28,417 nt of DNA from a virus, in IMG/VR virus record IMGVR_UViG_3300037847_000042, positions 1 to 28,417 of that record. One strand, given 5' to 3'. The translations under genes were made by a program, and so were the position numbers. Below, piece after piece: positions 14,418-22,218 of the stretch (within the stretch, counting starts at the first letter, position 1; each line of letters starts with the position of its first letter). The notes under the pieces were generated by a model. The model did no database searches, had not been told where the DNA came from, and saw only the letters and a program-made list of their open reading frames with translations.

Positions 14418-14770
14418 CAGATGAACAAAACGATAGATACTTAGAAGAGGACTTTCTAATTCGTGTACGCCCCCTAAAGAGAGATGATGAATTTAATGGT
14501 GAGGCCAGTTTCTCTGTCATTAGTAGCGATAGTAGTGCTTTATCAGTTGACATGAAAGAGGATTTAGAGTATGTGGTAAAGTGTATGTTGTCTGTCGTTC
14601 CCTTGATGGAGCAGGATATGGAGTTCAGGAACTTTGTTGCGCATTATGTAGATAACTATTTTGTTTATGAGTTTGACGAAAGGACATCATCCAGTCAATC
14701 ATTAATCAAAGGGATCGACGGCAACGTAATCACTATTAACTTCAACACAGATACAGAGGGCAGTGCATAA
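14414..14770 (+). CDS. Hypothetical acidic protein (118 aa)
   Basis: AAAGGAG lies upstream and the ATGA overlap couples it to endonuclease I. The protein is acidic (DEQNDRYLEEDF at the start, then VVKCMLSVVPLMEQDMEFRNFVAHYVDNYFVYEFDE) and probably alpha-beta. No known domain. The next gene begins at its stop (TAATG). Confidence 0.65.
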   Translation: MTDEQNDRYLEEDFLIRVRPLKRDDEFNGEASFSVISSDSSALSVDMKEDLEYVVKCMLSVVPLMEQDMEFRNFVAHYVDNYFVYEFDERTSSSQSLIKGIDGNVITINFNTDTEGSA

Positions 14771-15033
14771 TGAGACATGAAGAATACATGAAACAAAAAG
14801 CAAATGAGCAGGACATGGTAAACAGTCCACCCCACTACAACAAAGCTGGTGTTGAATGCATCGATGCGATTCAGGCAGCTACAGGTGAGGGTTACGAGTT
14901 CTATTTACAAGGCAATATTCTCAAGTACCTGTGGCGCTATCGTTACAAGAATGGTACAGAGGATTTAAAAAAGGCACAGTGGTACTTGACGAAACTAGTA
15001 GAAGAGGTTGAAGGGTGCTACGATGAGAGTTAA
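14770..15033 (+). CDS. DUF3310 (SaV-like) protein (87 aa)
   Basis: NSPPHYNKAGVECIDAIQAATG and ILKYLWRYRYKNGTEDLKKAQWYLTKL are the signature of the DUF3310 / SaV-like family, common in phages and usually found near nucleotide-metabolism genes, as here. No activity is established. The extreme N-terminus is a charged helix. Eleven-base overlap with the next small gene. Confidence 0.85.
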   Translation: MRHEEYMKQKANEQDMVNSPPHYNKAGVECIDAIQAATGEGYEFYLQGNILKYLWRYRYKNGTEDLKKAQWYLTKLVEEVEGCYDES

Positions 15034-15181
15034 GATGTATATTACAATAGACATCGATCCAGAAGAATATCCTGTACCGGCTGACGAAAACGTAGGACAA
15101 GACATACAAGATAGTCTTGAGGAATATTTTTACGAAATAGATGGTGCAGAGATTAGACATATAAAAACAATAACGGAGTGA
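15023..15181 (+). CDS. Short hypothetical protein (52 aa)
   Basis: The frame MRVKMYITIDIDPEEYPVPA runs to TGA at 15179-15181 and fills the gap between the DUF3310 gene and the reductase gene. It has a strand, an acidic helix (GQDIQDSLEEYFYE) and a final strand (AEIRHIKTI), a plausible small alpha-beta fold. GAAGGG precedes the ATG by about 8 bases. Confidence 0.6.
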   Translation: MRVKMYITIDIDPEEYPVPADENVGQDIQDSLEEYFYEIDGAEIRHIKTITE

Positions 15182-15186
15182 CGACA

Positions 15187-17166
15187 ATGAACAATTATTT
15201 ACCTACAGATTATCAAAACTTTATCGCACTCTCCCGATATGCACGTTGGAAAGAAGACGAGCAGCGCAGAGAGACGTGGATGGAAACAGTCGAACGATAC
15301 TTCGACTACATGAGTAAGCACCTAGAGGAGAAGCATAACTACACCATGCCAGATGATCTGCGTGGTGAATTGGAAGTTGCTGTGCTTGACCAAGATATCA
15401 TGCCAAGTATGAGGGCATTGATGACTGCTGGCCCTGCGCTGGATCGTTGTCACGTTGGTGGCTACAACTGTTCTTACGTACCAGTAGACAGCCCACGTGC
15501 ATTTGATGAGACAATGTATATCCTCATGTGTGGCACTGGCGTAGGTTTCTCTGTGGAGAGAGACTGCATAGACATGTTGCCATATGTCAACGAAGAGATG
15601 CACGAAACAGATACTGTTATTAAGGTAGGCGACTCTCGTCCTGGTTGGGCAAAATCATTACGTGAACTTATATCGCTTCTTTACGCAGGACAAATTCCTA
15701 AATGGGATACCAGTGATGTACGTCCAGCTGGCGCACGTCTCAAGACATTTGGTGGTCGGGCTAGTGGCCCAGCACCCCTTGAGGAACTGTTCCAGTTTAC
15801 AGTAGACATGTTTAAGAAAGCAGCAGGTCGTCGTTTGTATCCTATCGAATGTCACGATCTGATGTGTAAGATTGGTGAGGTTGTCGTCGTAGGTGGTGTG
15901 CGTCGTAGCGCACTCATTAGCCTGTCAAATCTGAATGATGACCAGATGGCAAAGGCAAAGTCTGGACAGTGGTGGCAGAACGAAGGGCAACGTGCTTTGG
16001 CAAACAACTCTGTAGCGTATAGGTTCAAGCCAGAGATGGGTACATTCATGCGTGAGTGGGTATCACTGTACGACAGTAAGTCTGGTGAACGTGGTATCTT
16101 CAATCGTGAATCTGCAATTAAGCAAGCGCAGAAGAACGGGCGGCGCGAAACATTGACAGGTGAGAAGCATCATCTCACAAAGCAGCCACTTCACTACGAC
16201 TATGGTTGTAACCCGTGCAGTGAAATCATTCTGCGTCCATATCAGTTCTGCAATCTGTCTGAGGTTGTCGTTCGTGCATCTGATACGCAACAGACTCTTA
16301 CAGATAAGGTACGTCTTGCCACAATCCTTGGCACGTTCCAGTCTACACTGACTGACTTCAAATATCTACGTAAGGTGTGGAAGAAAAACACAGAAGAAGA
16401 ACGACTGCTTGGTGTGTCACTGACAGGTATCATGGACAATGCCATGATGTCCGGTAAGTCAGCGCACCTTGGCATGAACATTGGTGCTACGCTGAACGCA
16501 CTCAAGGAACAGGCTATTGCTACCAATGCTGCTATGGCTCAACGTCTGGGTATTCCACAGTCAGCAGCTATCACTTGTGTGAAGCCGTCTGGTACAGTCT
16601 CACAGCTTGTGGATAGTGCATCAGGTATTCATGCTCGTCACAACCCGTACTACATTCGCACTGTACGTGGTGACAACAAAGACCCCATCACGCAGTTCCT
16701 TATCTCTGAGGGTATCCCAGCAGAGCCGGACGTGATGAAGCCTGATAGCACAACAGTGTTCAGCTTCCCTATGAAGTCACCTCACGGTGCAGTGACACGC
16801 TTTGATATGTCTGCCATTGAGCAGCTTGAACTGTGGCTTCTGTATCAGCGTCACTGGTGTGAACACAAGCCGTCTGTCACCATCTCTGTAAAAGAAGATG
16901 AGTGGATGAAGGTAGGCTCTTGGGTGTATGACCACTTCGATGAAGTGTCAGGTATCAGCTTCCTGCCGTTCAGTGAGCATACCTACAAGCAAGCACCATA
17001 TCAGGACTGCACCGTTGAAGATTACGGCGCAATGCTGGAACAGATGCCCAAGAATGTTAATTGGGAATTGCTTCGTGAGTTCGAGAAGGAAGATACTACG
17101 TCAGGCGGACGAGAGTTGGCATGCACCGCTGGAGTGTGTGAGGTAGTTGATATTGAAGCAGCATGA
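15187..17166 (+). CDS. nrdJ: Class II (B12-dependent) ribonucleotide reductase, monomeric type
   Basis: Reduces ribonucleotides to deoxyribonucleotides using adenosylcobalamin. Cys95 (GGYNCSYVPVDS) and Cys344 (NPCSEI) are the expected reductase cysteines. GVRRSALISL, GVSLTGIMDNAMM and CVKPSGTVSQLVDSASGIHARH are typical NrdJ/RTPR blocks. The C-terminal CTAGVC pair would pass electrons from thioredoxin. At 659 aa, without an ATP-cone, it resembles the monomeric triphosphate reductase. The start is the ATG at 15187 with GGAG eight bases upstream; a GTG nine bases earlier is possible. No thioredoxin gene is in the window, so a host or distal one must serve. Confidence 0.94.
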   Translation: MNNYLPTDYQNFIALSRYARWKEDEQRRETWMETVERYFDYMSKHLEEKHNYTMPDDLRGELEVAVLDQDIMPSMRALMTAGPALDRCHVGGYNCSYVPVDSPRAFDETMYILMCGTGVGFSVERDCIDMLPYVNEEMHETDTVIKVGDSRPGWAKSLRELISLLYAGQIPKWDTSDVRPAGARLKTFGGRASGPAPLEELFQFTVDMFKKAAGRRLYPIECHDLMCKIGEVVVVGGVRRSALISLSNLNDDQMAKAKSGQWWQNEGQRALANNSVAYRFKPEMGTFMREWVSLYDSKSGERGIFNRESAIKQAQKNGRRETLTGEKHHLTKQPLHYDYGCNPCSEIILRPYQFCNLSEVVVRASDTQQTLTDKVRLATILGTFQSTLTDFKYLRKVWKKNTEEERLLGVSLTGIMDNAMMSGKSAHLGMNIGATLNALKEQAIATNAAMAQRLGIPQSAAITCVKPSGTVSQLVDSASGIHARHNPYYIRTVRGDNKDPITQFLISEGIPAEPDVMKPDSTTVFSFPMKSPHGAVTRFDMSAIEQLELWLLYQRHWCEHKPSVTISVKEDEWMKVGSWVYDHFDEVSGISFLPFSEHTYKQAPYQDCTVEDYGAMLEQMPKNVNWELLREFEKEDTTSGGRELACTAGVCEVVDIEAA

Positions 17167-17294
17167 TTGAAGGTGCAGACATGCCTAACTGGTGGCAGTG
17201 GTGGTTGTTATTCGCCATCACTGTCAACACCGCTATCAATGTGGTAGTGTTCTTTAAGCATAGGTTCAGGCAGAGAAAGGGCGTTGACACATGA
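17163..17294 (+). CDS. Small single-pass membrane protein (43 aa)
   Basis: Begins at an ATGA overlap with the reductase stop. MPNWWQWWLLFAITVNTAIN and the following VVVFFK make one Trp-rich membrane helix, with a basic tail (KHRFRQRKG) expected to stay inside. Unknown function; the size would suit a membrane effector or regulator. Confidence 0.55.
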   Translation: MIEGADMPNWWQWWLLFAITVNTAINVVVFFKHRFRQRKGVDT

Positions 17295-17428
17295 GTAAAG
17301 ATAAACTAATATGGAAACGAGGTGACGGCTGGGTGCAATACAATCCTCCTCGTCATCACCCTTGCTATGAAGAATGGATGAAACGAAAGGAGAAACAAAA
17401 TGAAAAGACAAATGATACAGGCTCTTAA
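17291..17428 (+). CDS. Short basic protein (45 aa)
   Basis: The start overlaps the previous stop (ATGA at 17291) and the frame MSKDKLIWKRGDGWVQYNPP runs 29 bases into the next gene. It is basic and Trp/His-rich, with KRKEKQNEKTND at the end. The overlap with a well-supported next gene lowers confidence, but the coupled start argues that it is translated. Confidence 0.45.
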   Translation: MSKDKLIWKRGDGWVQYNPPRHHPCYEEWMKRKEKQNEKTNDTGS

Positions 17429-17630
17429 AAATCATGCCATTGCAAATATACACCTACACAAAACAAATGTAGATGTATACTTTGCTAATCCTGCTGGTAT
17501 AGGGGAACACTCCGATATCATGGAAGCAATACAAAGTGAACTAGATAAGATTGCAGTGCATGAGGATCGTTTATCAATACTACGTCACTGGCCGATGGAG
17601 GAAGAGAATGAAAAAACCGATAGTAAATGA
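17400..17630 (+). CDS. Conserved small phage protein (76 aa)
   Basis: AAAGGAG gives a good ribosome site for the ATG at 17400. The core ALKNHAIANIHLHKTNVDVY, NPAGIGEHSDIMEAI and LDKIAVHEDRLSIL resembles a short helical protein I have seen often in marine phages, without a known role. The end overlaps the next gene by 23 bases. Confidence 0.65.
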   Translation: MKRQMIQALKNHAIANIHLHKTNVDVYFANPAGIGEHSDIMEAIQSELDKIAVHEDRLSILRHWPMEEENEKTDSK

Positions 17631-17823
17631 AAAACTTCTTGAAAACTTCAACGATGGTTACGCAGCATTTAGTCGTGTAGTCTTACGTAAAAAGAAATTT
17701 TTTCATCAGTGTGCTAATCCACTAAAACAAGAAACTACAGGCCACAAAGAATGGCAGAGGGGCTGGAATACTGCATACTTTGAGAACTTGGAGAAACTAA
17801 ATGGACTTGGAACTAGAGGCTAA
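17608..17823 (+). CDS. Ribosome modulation factor-like protein (71 aa)
   Basis: GGAGGA precedes the ATG at 17608. The pattern NFNDGYAAFSR ... NPL ... EWQRGWNTAYF parallels the RMF family (GYRAGL ... CPY ... WLGGWREA), small basic proteins that pair bacterial ribosomes into inactive dimers. The spacing fits but the similarity is short, so a role on ribosomes is inferred. The basic patch LRKKKF would suit rRNA binding. The alternative is a generic phage small protein with the same fold. Confidence 0.55.
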   Translation: MKKPIVNEKLLENFNDGYAAFSRVVLRKKKFFHQCANPLKQETTGHKEWQRGWNTAYFENLEKLNGLGTRG

Positions 17824-18184
17824 ACAGTGGATGAAGGAGAAATATATGTATGGTATAACTGCAGGAGCATACCAGATAGCTGCCTGTGATACAGCTATCT
17901 TCCCAAAAGAAAAAGCCCTTGAGTATTTAACTCTTGGGCTGACGGGAGAGGCAGGTGAAATAGCGAACAAGGTCAAGAAGTTTATACGGGATGGTGCGTC
18001 AAAAGAAGAGTACCTTGCCAAGCGTATTGAGATTGGATACGAGATTGGTGATGTGATGTGGTATTGTGCAGTACTAGCAGAAGAACTAGACATGAATCTT
18101 GGACACATTATGGAGAAAAATTTAGAGAAACTAGCTGACAGAAAGAAACGGGGCAAGCTGTCGGGTTCAGGTGATAACAGGTGA
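17801..18184 (+). CDS. mazG: MazG-like nucleotide pyrophosphohydrolase
   Basis: All-alpha NTP pyrophosphatase fold. The metal-binding set is Glu50-Ala-Gly-Glu53 (GEAGEIANKVKK) and Glu81-Ile-Gly-Asp84 (EIGDVMWY). It hydrolyses NTPs or dNTPs to monophosphates; in marine phages it has been proposed to alter host alarmone or nucleotide pools. Two starts are possible: 17801 (127 aa, GGAG about eight bases upstream) and the in-frame ATG at 17846 (112 aa, behind GAAGGAG), which would begin just before the conserved YQIAACDTAIFP. It overlaps the RMF-like gene and the next GTG start. Confidence 0.85.
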   Translation: MDLELEAKQWMKEKYMYGITAGAYQIAACDTAIFPKEKALEYLTLGLTGEAGEIANKVKKFIRDGASKEEYLAKRIEIGYEIGDVMWYCAVLAEELDMNLGHIMEKNLEKLADRKKRGKLSGSGDNR

Positions 18185-18657
18185 CGGAGGGAAAAAAGCT
18201 ATGGAAGAGAGTAAGTAGGATGGACTTAGGAAACCCTGTGATAACAGCTTTAGTAGGTTTGGTTATATTCTACGTAGGCTTGAAGACATTCTCTGGTGGC
18301 ATGAAATCTATGGGCAACATAGAACATCTTTCGTGGTTTTTGGGCAACCCGTTATACATGTTTGCAGGCGGTATCATAATGACACTGTTGTGGCAATCGT
18401 CCAGCCTGTCTACTACAGCCATCATTGCGCTGGTTGCCTCTGGTGCCTTGCCTTTACCTGCAGCTATTGCCGCAGTGCTAGGCGCAAACATAGGTACAAC
18501 AGGTACAATATGGCTGGCAGGTTTGTTTGTGTCAGACGGTATGCCTAAAGGAGATACGTTGCGTATTGCAATGGCACACACGGGTGTGAACTTGTTTATG
18601 GCAGCTACTTTGTTACCGTTTGTGTCACACATAGCACGATGGCTAGGCAGGTTCTAA
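18181..18657 (+). CDS. Half-size Na+/phosphate cotransporter-like membrane protein (158 aa)
   Basis: Residues 18-157 carry one repeat of the Na+/Pi cotransporter (NptA/SLC34-type) fold: WQSSSLSTTAII (QSSS at 72-75) and GANIGTT (101-107), the two sodium- and phosphate-binding signatures, amid about four hydrophobic segments. Full bacterial and animal transporters have two inverted repeats with a QSSS in each; here only one is present, so it would need to dimerise or pair with host subunits. It starts with GTG overlapping the MazG stop (GTGA); an ATG at 18220 would also keep the domain. It is the last rightward gene before a strong terminator. Confidence 0.8.
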   Translation: MTEGKKLWKRVSRMDLGNPVITALVGLVIFYVGLKTFSGGMKSMGNIEHLSWFLGNPLYMFAGGIIMTLLWQSSSLSTTAIIALVASGALPLPAAIAAVLGANIGTTGTIWLAGLFVSDGMPKGDTLRIAMAHTGVNLFMAATLLPFVSHIARWLGRF

Positions 18658-18665
18658 ATAAGAGA

Positions 18666-18689
18666 GGGGGCCGCGAAGCCCCCTTTTTT
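18666..18689 (+). terminator. Strong intrinsic terminator between convergent operons
   Basis: GGGGGC (18666-18671) and GCCCCC (18678-18683) form a perfect stem with a six-base loop, followed by six T residues (18684-18689). It stops the rightward early transcript and overlaps the stop codon of the leftward 1176-aa gene. Read leftward, only a poor T run follows (TCTCTTATTT), so it should work mainly for the + strand. Confidence 0.9.
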
Positions 18690-21600
18690 AATCATCGAAT
18701 ACGCCACCTTTACGCATCTGTGCAATATACTTGGCATAATATAGCAGCTTTGTGTAATCGTATTTGCCATCCTCTGGCACACCATGATTCTCATGGTATA
18801 CTTTCATTGCTCTTTCCTTATCAACTTTTTGAACTTTATTCCATGCAGTCTTTTCCATAGGATCAAAGCCGTAGCGTTCCTTGTATACTGGTTGCTTTGA
18901 ATTATATTCAACCAAGTCCATGATGTCGCTGCGATACTCTTGAATGACGCGCTTCAAGAAATCCTTCTTACCCTCACGAGTCAGTTTATCATACACGTCA
19001 CTCTGTTCAATCGCAGGTACGACATAATCTGTAATATATTCGCCCATAAACTGTGCAATAAGTGCATCAGCTTCTGGCACACCAGTCTTTGCGAACACAA
19101 TCTGCCGTGAGATTTTTAATTCGGCTAGTTCTTTTTCAAACCTGTTCTTGCGTTCGTTGAACAGCGCACCATATACTTGCCGTGAGAATGGCGTAGTACG
19201 GCGCAGGTCTTCTGCACGAGTCGGTGACTGATAAATCTCTGACGGATTTGTACCCAGCTTCTCCGACAAGAACTCCTCAATGCGATAGTTCATAGGAATC
19301 CTAGCAAGCGATTTGTTGATGAAGAAACTTAGCATGTCACTTGAGTTTGTGTTGCGTACAATTCGTGCATCATCTGGCGCAGCGAATGTATTGTACGTAT
19401 CCTGCAACATGGTCATTGGAATACTGAATGTGTTAATGATGTTGGCTGCAGCGGCTGTCAGCATACGCTGTGCTTTCTGTGGGTCATCCTCTGCCATGAC
19501 ATCGCGCAGTGCGTTGTCTAGTGCATACAGCCCCATACCTGCACGGAATTGTGTACCTGACAGTGCCTGAATGGCGTCAGCTAGTTCGTTACGATCACCA
19601 TAGAGTGGCCGGTCTTGTTCCTTAAAACCAGCAATGTTTGCCACATCTTGGTCAATAGATCGGGCCACTAGATCACCAAGGAATAGGAACGGTGCTGCAG
19701 GAAAAAATGGACGCAGGTCATAAGTACTTCCATCAGCACGTCTGCCTTCCCACCAGTTTTCGCCAGCGTGTTCAGACATACGGTATCCAATGGCACCCAT
19801 CAGTAATCCTGTACCAACCAGACCCTTGGCAAGTTCTTCGTAGTTATCTTGGTTCTTTGCTGCAAATCGTACAAAGCCAGCATCCAGCAAGTACAACGGA
19901 GAATACTCGTACGTAAATCGCATGGCGTTAGCAATAAAGCGAGGGAAAGGTACAAGGGATGTGGTAAGGAATGGTGCCTTGTGGATGCCATCAATTAGCG
20001 CACGTGCAACCTGACTGTCCGGCGTCTTCTGGTACGTGAAGTACAGTGCATCTTCCACAGCCTTGTCCAGCATTTTCTTGCCTTCACCTGTGCTGTAAAA
20101 TCCTTTGAACTTACCAGTGCGAACAATCTCACGCAGGTTGTATTCGGCTGCATCAGCCTGTGTCTTGTTGCCCTCACGAATTTGACGTGTGAACAGTTCG
20201 TTTAGCTGACGCTTCAAACTACCTACAAAAGCTGCACGTTTGAACATATTGTCTGATGCTTGGTTGAGTGCATTTAGGTTGGCACCTATTGCTCTCATTT
20301 TGTCCATCTTCACACCAGCTGCCATGTCTGTTGTGTTTGCAATGTCCTGCAACTCACGGAACATTTGACTTGCTTTAGTAGTAAAGCCAGACTTAAATAT
20401 GGCTTCGATAGCCATAGCTTCTTTTTTGTTTGTGATACCAAACAGAACAGCAAATATGTCTTCGTTTGCTTTCGCAACATTCTTGCCTACAGCAGTTGAG
20501 ATTCCTCTATCTAAAGCCTTTGTCAGCGTGTCGATACCAACACGTGCCACACCCGACACTGTGTTACGTACAGTTGTACCAGTCTGTGAAGTCATAGATG
20601 CAAGACGCAGTGCATCCAGAGCCTTTGCACCATTTAACATTCTTTTTGCAATGCCGACATTCATATCGTCGGTAATCATGTCTGTCTTTTCTAGGAACCT
20701 ATTTACACCTGCAGAACCTTCTTCTTCTAGTGCCTTTGTTGCTTGATACAAGTCGCCTTTGCGCTGCGCACTGAGGCCAAACAAATCATCATACGATGCA
20801 TCGATTGCTTTACGCACGGCACCTGCTTGCTGTAGAGTACGAGCAGCATGTGACACATCTGCCATAAACATATTAGCAAAGTCATCAGGAGTCAGATTAT
20901 ACTTCTTGAATATATCACCTAGATTCAAATTATTTTCTAGTGTCTCATCTGACGCGCTACGGAGTACACGACCAATAGCTTCAGTTATGCGTTCACCTTC
21001 GCGGCGACCACCACCTTTTGCAAGTATCTCTGTAGTCATGGCAAAGATACGTTTCTTTTTACTTGGGTCTAGGACAATATCAAACGTCGGAATAAAGTCA
21101 TACTCTTCACCAGGAATAGCCGCATCTTTGTCCATTCCCATACCCATTTTGTAACCAGTCTCTAGTTCGTCACGGACTTTATCTTTTACTGCTTCACCTC
21201 TCTTGACAGCTTCTGGATCAAGTGCGCGTAGAACTTCTTTGGTATCATCTAGAATTTTATCATCTACATCATTGAGTGTCTTTTCTGCAGCCTCGTTTGC
21301 TTCTGCAATAAGTTTCAGTTCAGCTTTATCTGCTTCATCCAACAAGTCTCCGACATTACGTTCTGCAAACCTAGAGAATCCTGTCTTTGCTAAACCTATT
21401 GCGGCAGCTGCTGGCAGCACACCACTGGCAACGGACGTGACCATCAATTCTTTGTTGTCAAACTCTTTACGTAGGTCTGCCTCAAGTTCTGTCTTCTGTG
21501 CTGCCACATTCTGTAGCGCACCAAATGCAGCTTCACCGGCAATGGTTGTCTTGATAGGATTAGATGCAGCAGCTTGAATCATACGACTGCCAATCCGTTG

Positions 21601-22218
21601 TGGTTGGAATGCCTGACGCAATGTACCAGCGACTGCAGCTTTTGCTGCTTGTGAACTTGCAACACCAGCTGCCTTGCCGTAACCAGGTAACAGAAGCCCC
21701 AAATAAGTAGACGGTGCCTTGAGCAAACCCTCGACATAATCGCCAAAGGCATTCTCAGCACCGCCTTCCTCATAAAAGTGAGGCATCTCTCTGAATGTTT
21801 GATACAGCAGACGATAGTCGGCCAGACGCATCTGTGCCTTCTCGTCGTCTCGCTTTGTAGCATCGGATGCAGCAGCAGATACATAACCGTAGTCACCCGC
21901 TGTTGTCATCTCATTTACGTCAAACGAACGGAAGTGACTGATGAACTCATCAATGACATCTTCGTCCTTGACTTTGGTCATGCCGTGCCGGTCTGCCAAG
22001 AATCTCTTAGCAGCCTCAAACACAGCAGGATTACGCTTGATTGCTTCGTATGATTTTACAGAATTGTTGAAGGTATCTGATTGAGCAAACCTGTTGGACA
22101 GCAGACTACCCCCACCTGATGGAGCAGGGCTTGTATCAAAGATGCTACTCGTTTCGGTTACAGCTTTAGGTTGCGTGACGCCAAGCCTGTCAGCGTATCG
22201 TTGTTCAAGTAGGCTCAT
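18688..22218 (-). CDS. Very large virion protein, putative internal (ejection) protein (1176 aa)
   Basis: A long, mostly helical protein (MSLLEQRYADRLGV... to RKGGVFDD), rich in Ala, Glu, Lys and Asp, with hydrophobic stretches near residues 170 (STYLGLLLPGYGKAAG), 290 (SVASGVLPAAAAIGLA) and 800-850 (GTGLLMGAIGY, PFFPAAPFLFLGDLVARS). I see no lysozyme or transglycosylase motif. Size, composition and place beside other structural genes suggest the large internal virion protein that podoviruses inject (compare T7 gp16 in role only). Its ATG directly follows the upstream stop. Confidence 0.65.
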   Translation of the reverse strand: MSLLEQRYADRLGVTQPKAVTETSSIFDTSPAPSGGGSLLSNRFAQSDTFNNSVKSYEAIKRNPAVFEAAKRFLADRHGMTKVKDEDVIDEFISHFRSFDVNEMTTAGDYGYVSAAASDATKRDDEKAQMRLADYRLLYQTFREMPHFYEEGGAENAFGDYVEGLLKAPSTYLGLLLPGYGKAAGVASSQAAKAAVAGTLRQAFQPQRIGSRMIQAAASNPIKTTIAGEAAFGALQNVAAQKTELEADLRKEFDNKELMVTSVASGVLPAAAAIGLAKTGFSRFAERNVGDLLDEADKAELKLIAEANEAAEKTLNDVDDKILDDTKEVLRALDPEAVKRGEAVKDKVRDELETGYKMGMGMDKDAAIPGEEYDFIPTFDIVLDPSKKKRIFAMTTEILAKGGGRREGERITEAIGRVLRSASDETLENNLNLGDIFKKYNLTPDDFANMFMADVSHAARTLQQAGAVRKAIDASYDDLFGLSAQRKGDLYQATKALEEEGSAGVNRFLEKTDMITDDMNVGIAKRMLNGAKALDALRLASMTSQTGTTVRNTVSGVARVGIDTLTKALDRGISTAVGKNVAKANEDIFAVLFGITNKKEAMAIEAIFKSGFTTKASQMFRELQDIANTTDMAAGVKMDKMRAIGANLNALNQASDNMFKRAAFVGSLKRQLNELFTRQIREGNKTQADAAEYNLREIVRTGKFKGFYSTGEGKKMLDKAVEDALYFTYQKTPDSQVARALIDGIHKAPFLTTSLVPFPRFIANAMRFTYEYSPLYLLDAGFVRFAAKNQDNYEELAKGLVGTGLLMGAIGYRMSEHAGENWWEGRRADGSTYDLRPFFPAAPFLFLGDLVARSIDQDVANIAGFKEQDRPLYGDRNELADAIQALSGTQFRAGMGLYALDNALRDVMAEDDPQKAQRMLTAAAANIINTFSIPMTMLQDTYNTFAAPDDARIVRNTNSSDMLSFFINKSLARIPMNYRIEEFLSEKLGTNPSEIYQSPTRAEDLRRTTPFSRQVYGALFNERKNRFEKELAELKISRQIVFAKTGVPEADALIAQFMGEYITDYVVPAIEQSDVYDKLTREGKKDFLKRVIQEYRSDIMDLVEYNSKQPVYKERYGFDPMEKTAWNKVQKVDKERAMKVYHENHGVPEDGKYDYTKLLYYAKYIAQMRKGGVFDD

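Noticed and set aside
20399-21577. Long rightward open frames opposite the 1176-aa gene
   Set aside because: They are Ala/Ser-rich mirror frames of a strongly coding leftward gene and lack ribosome sites.
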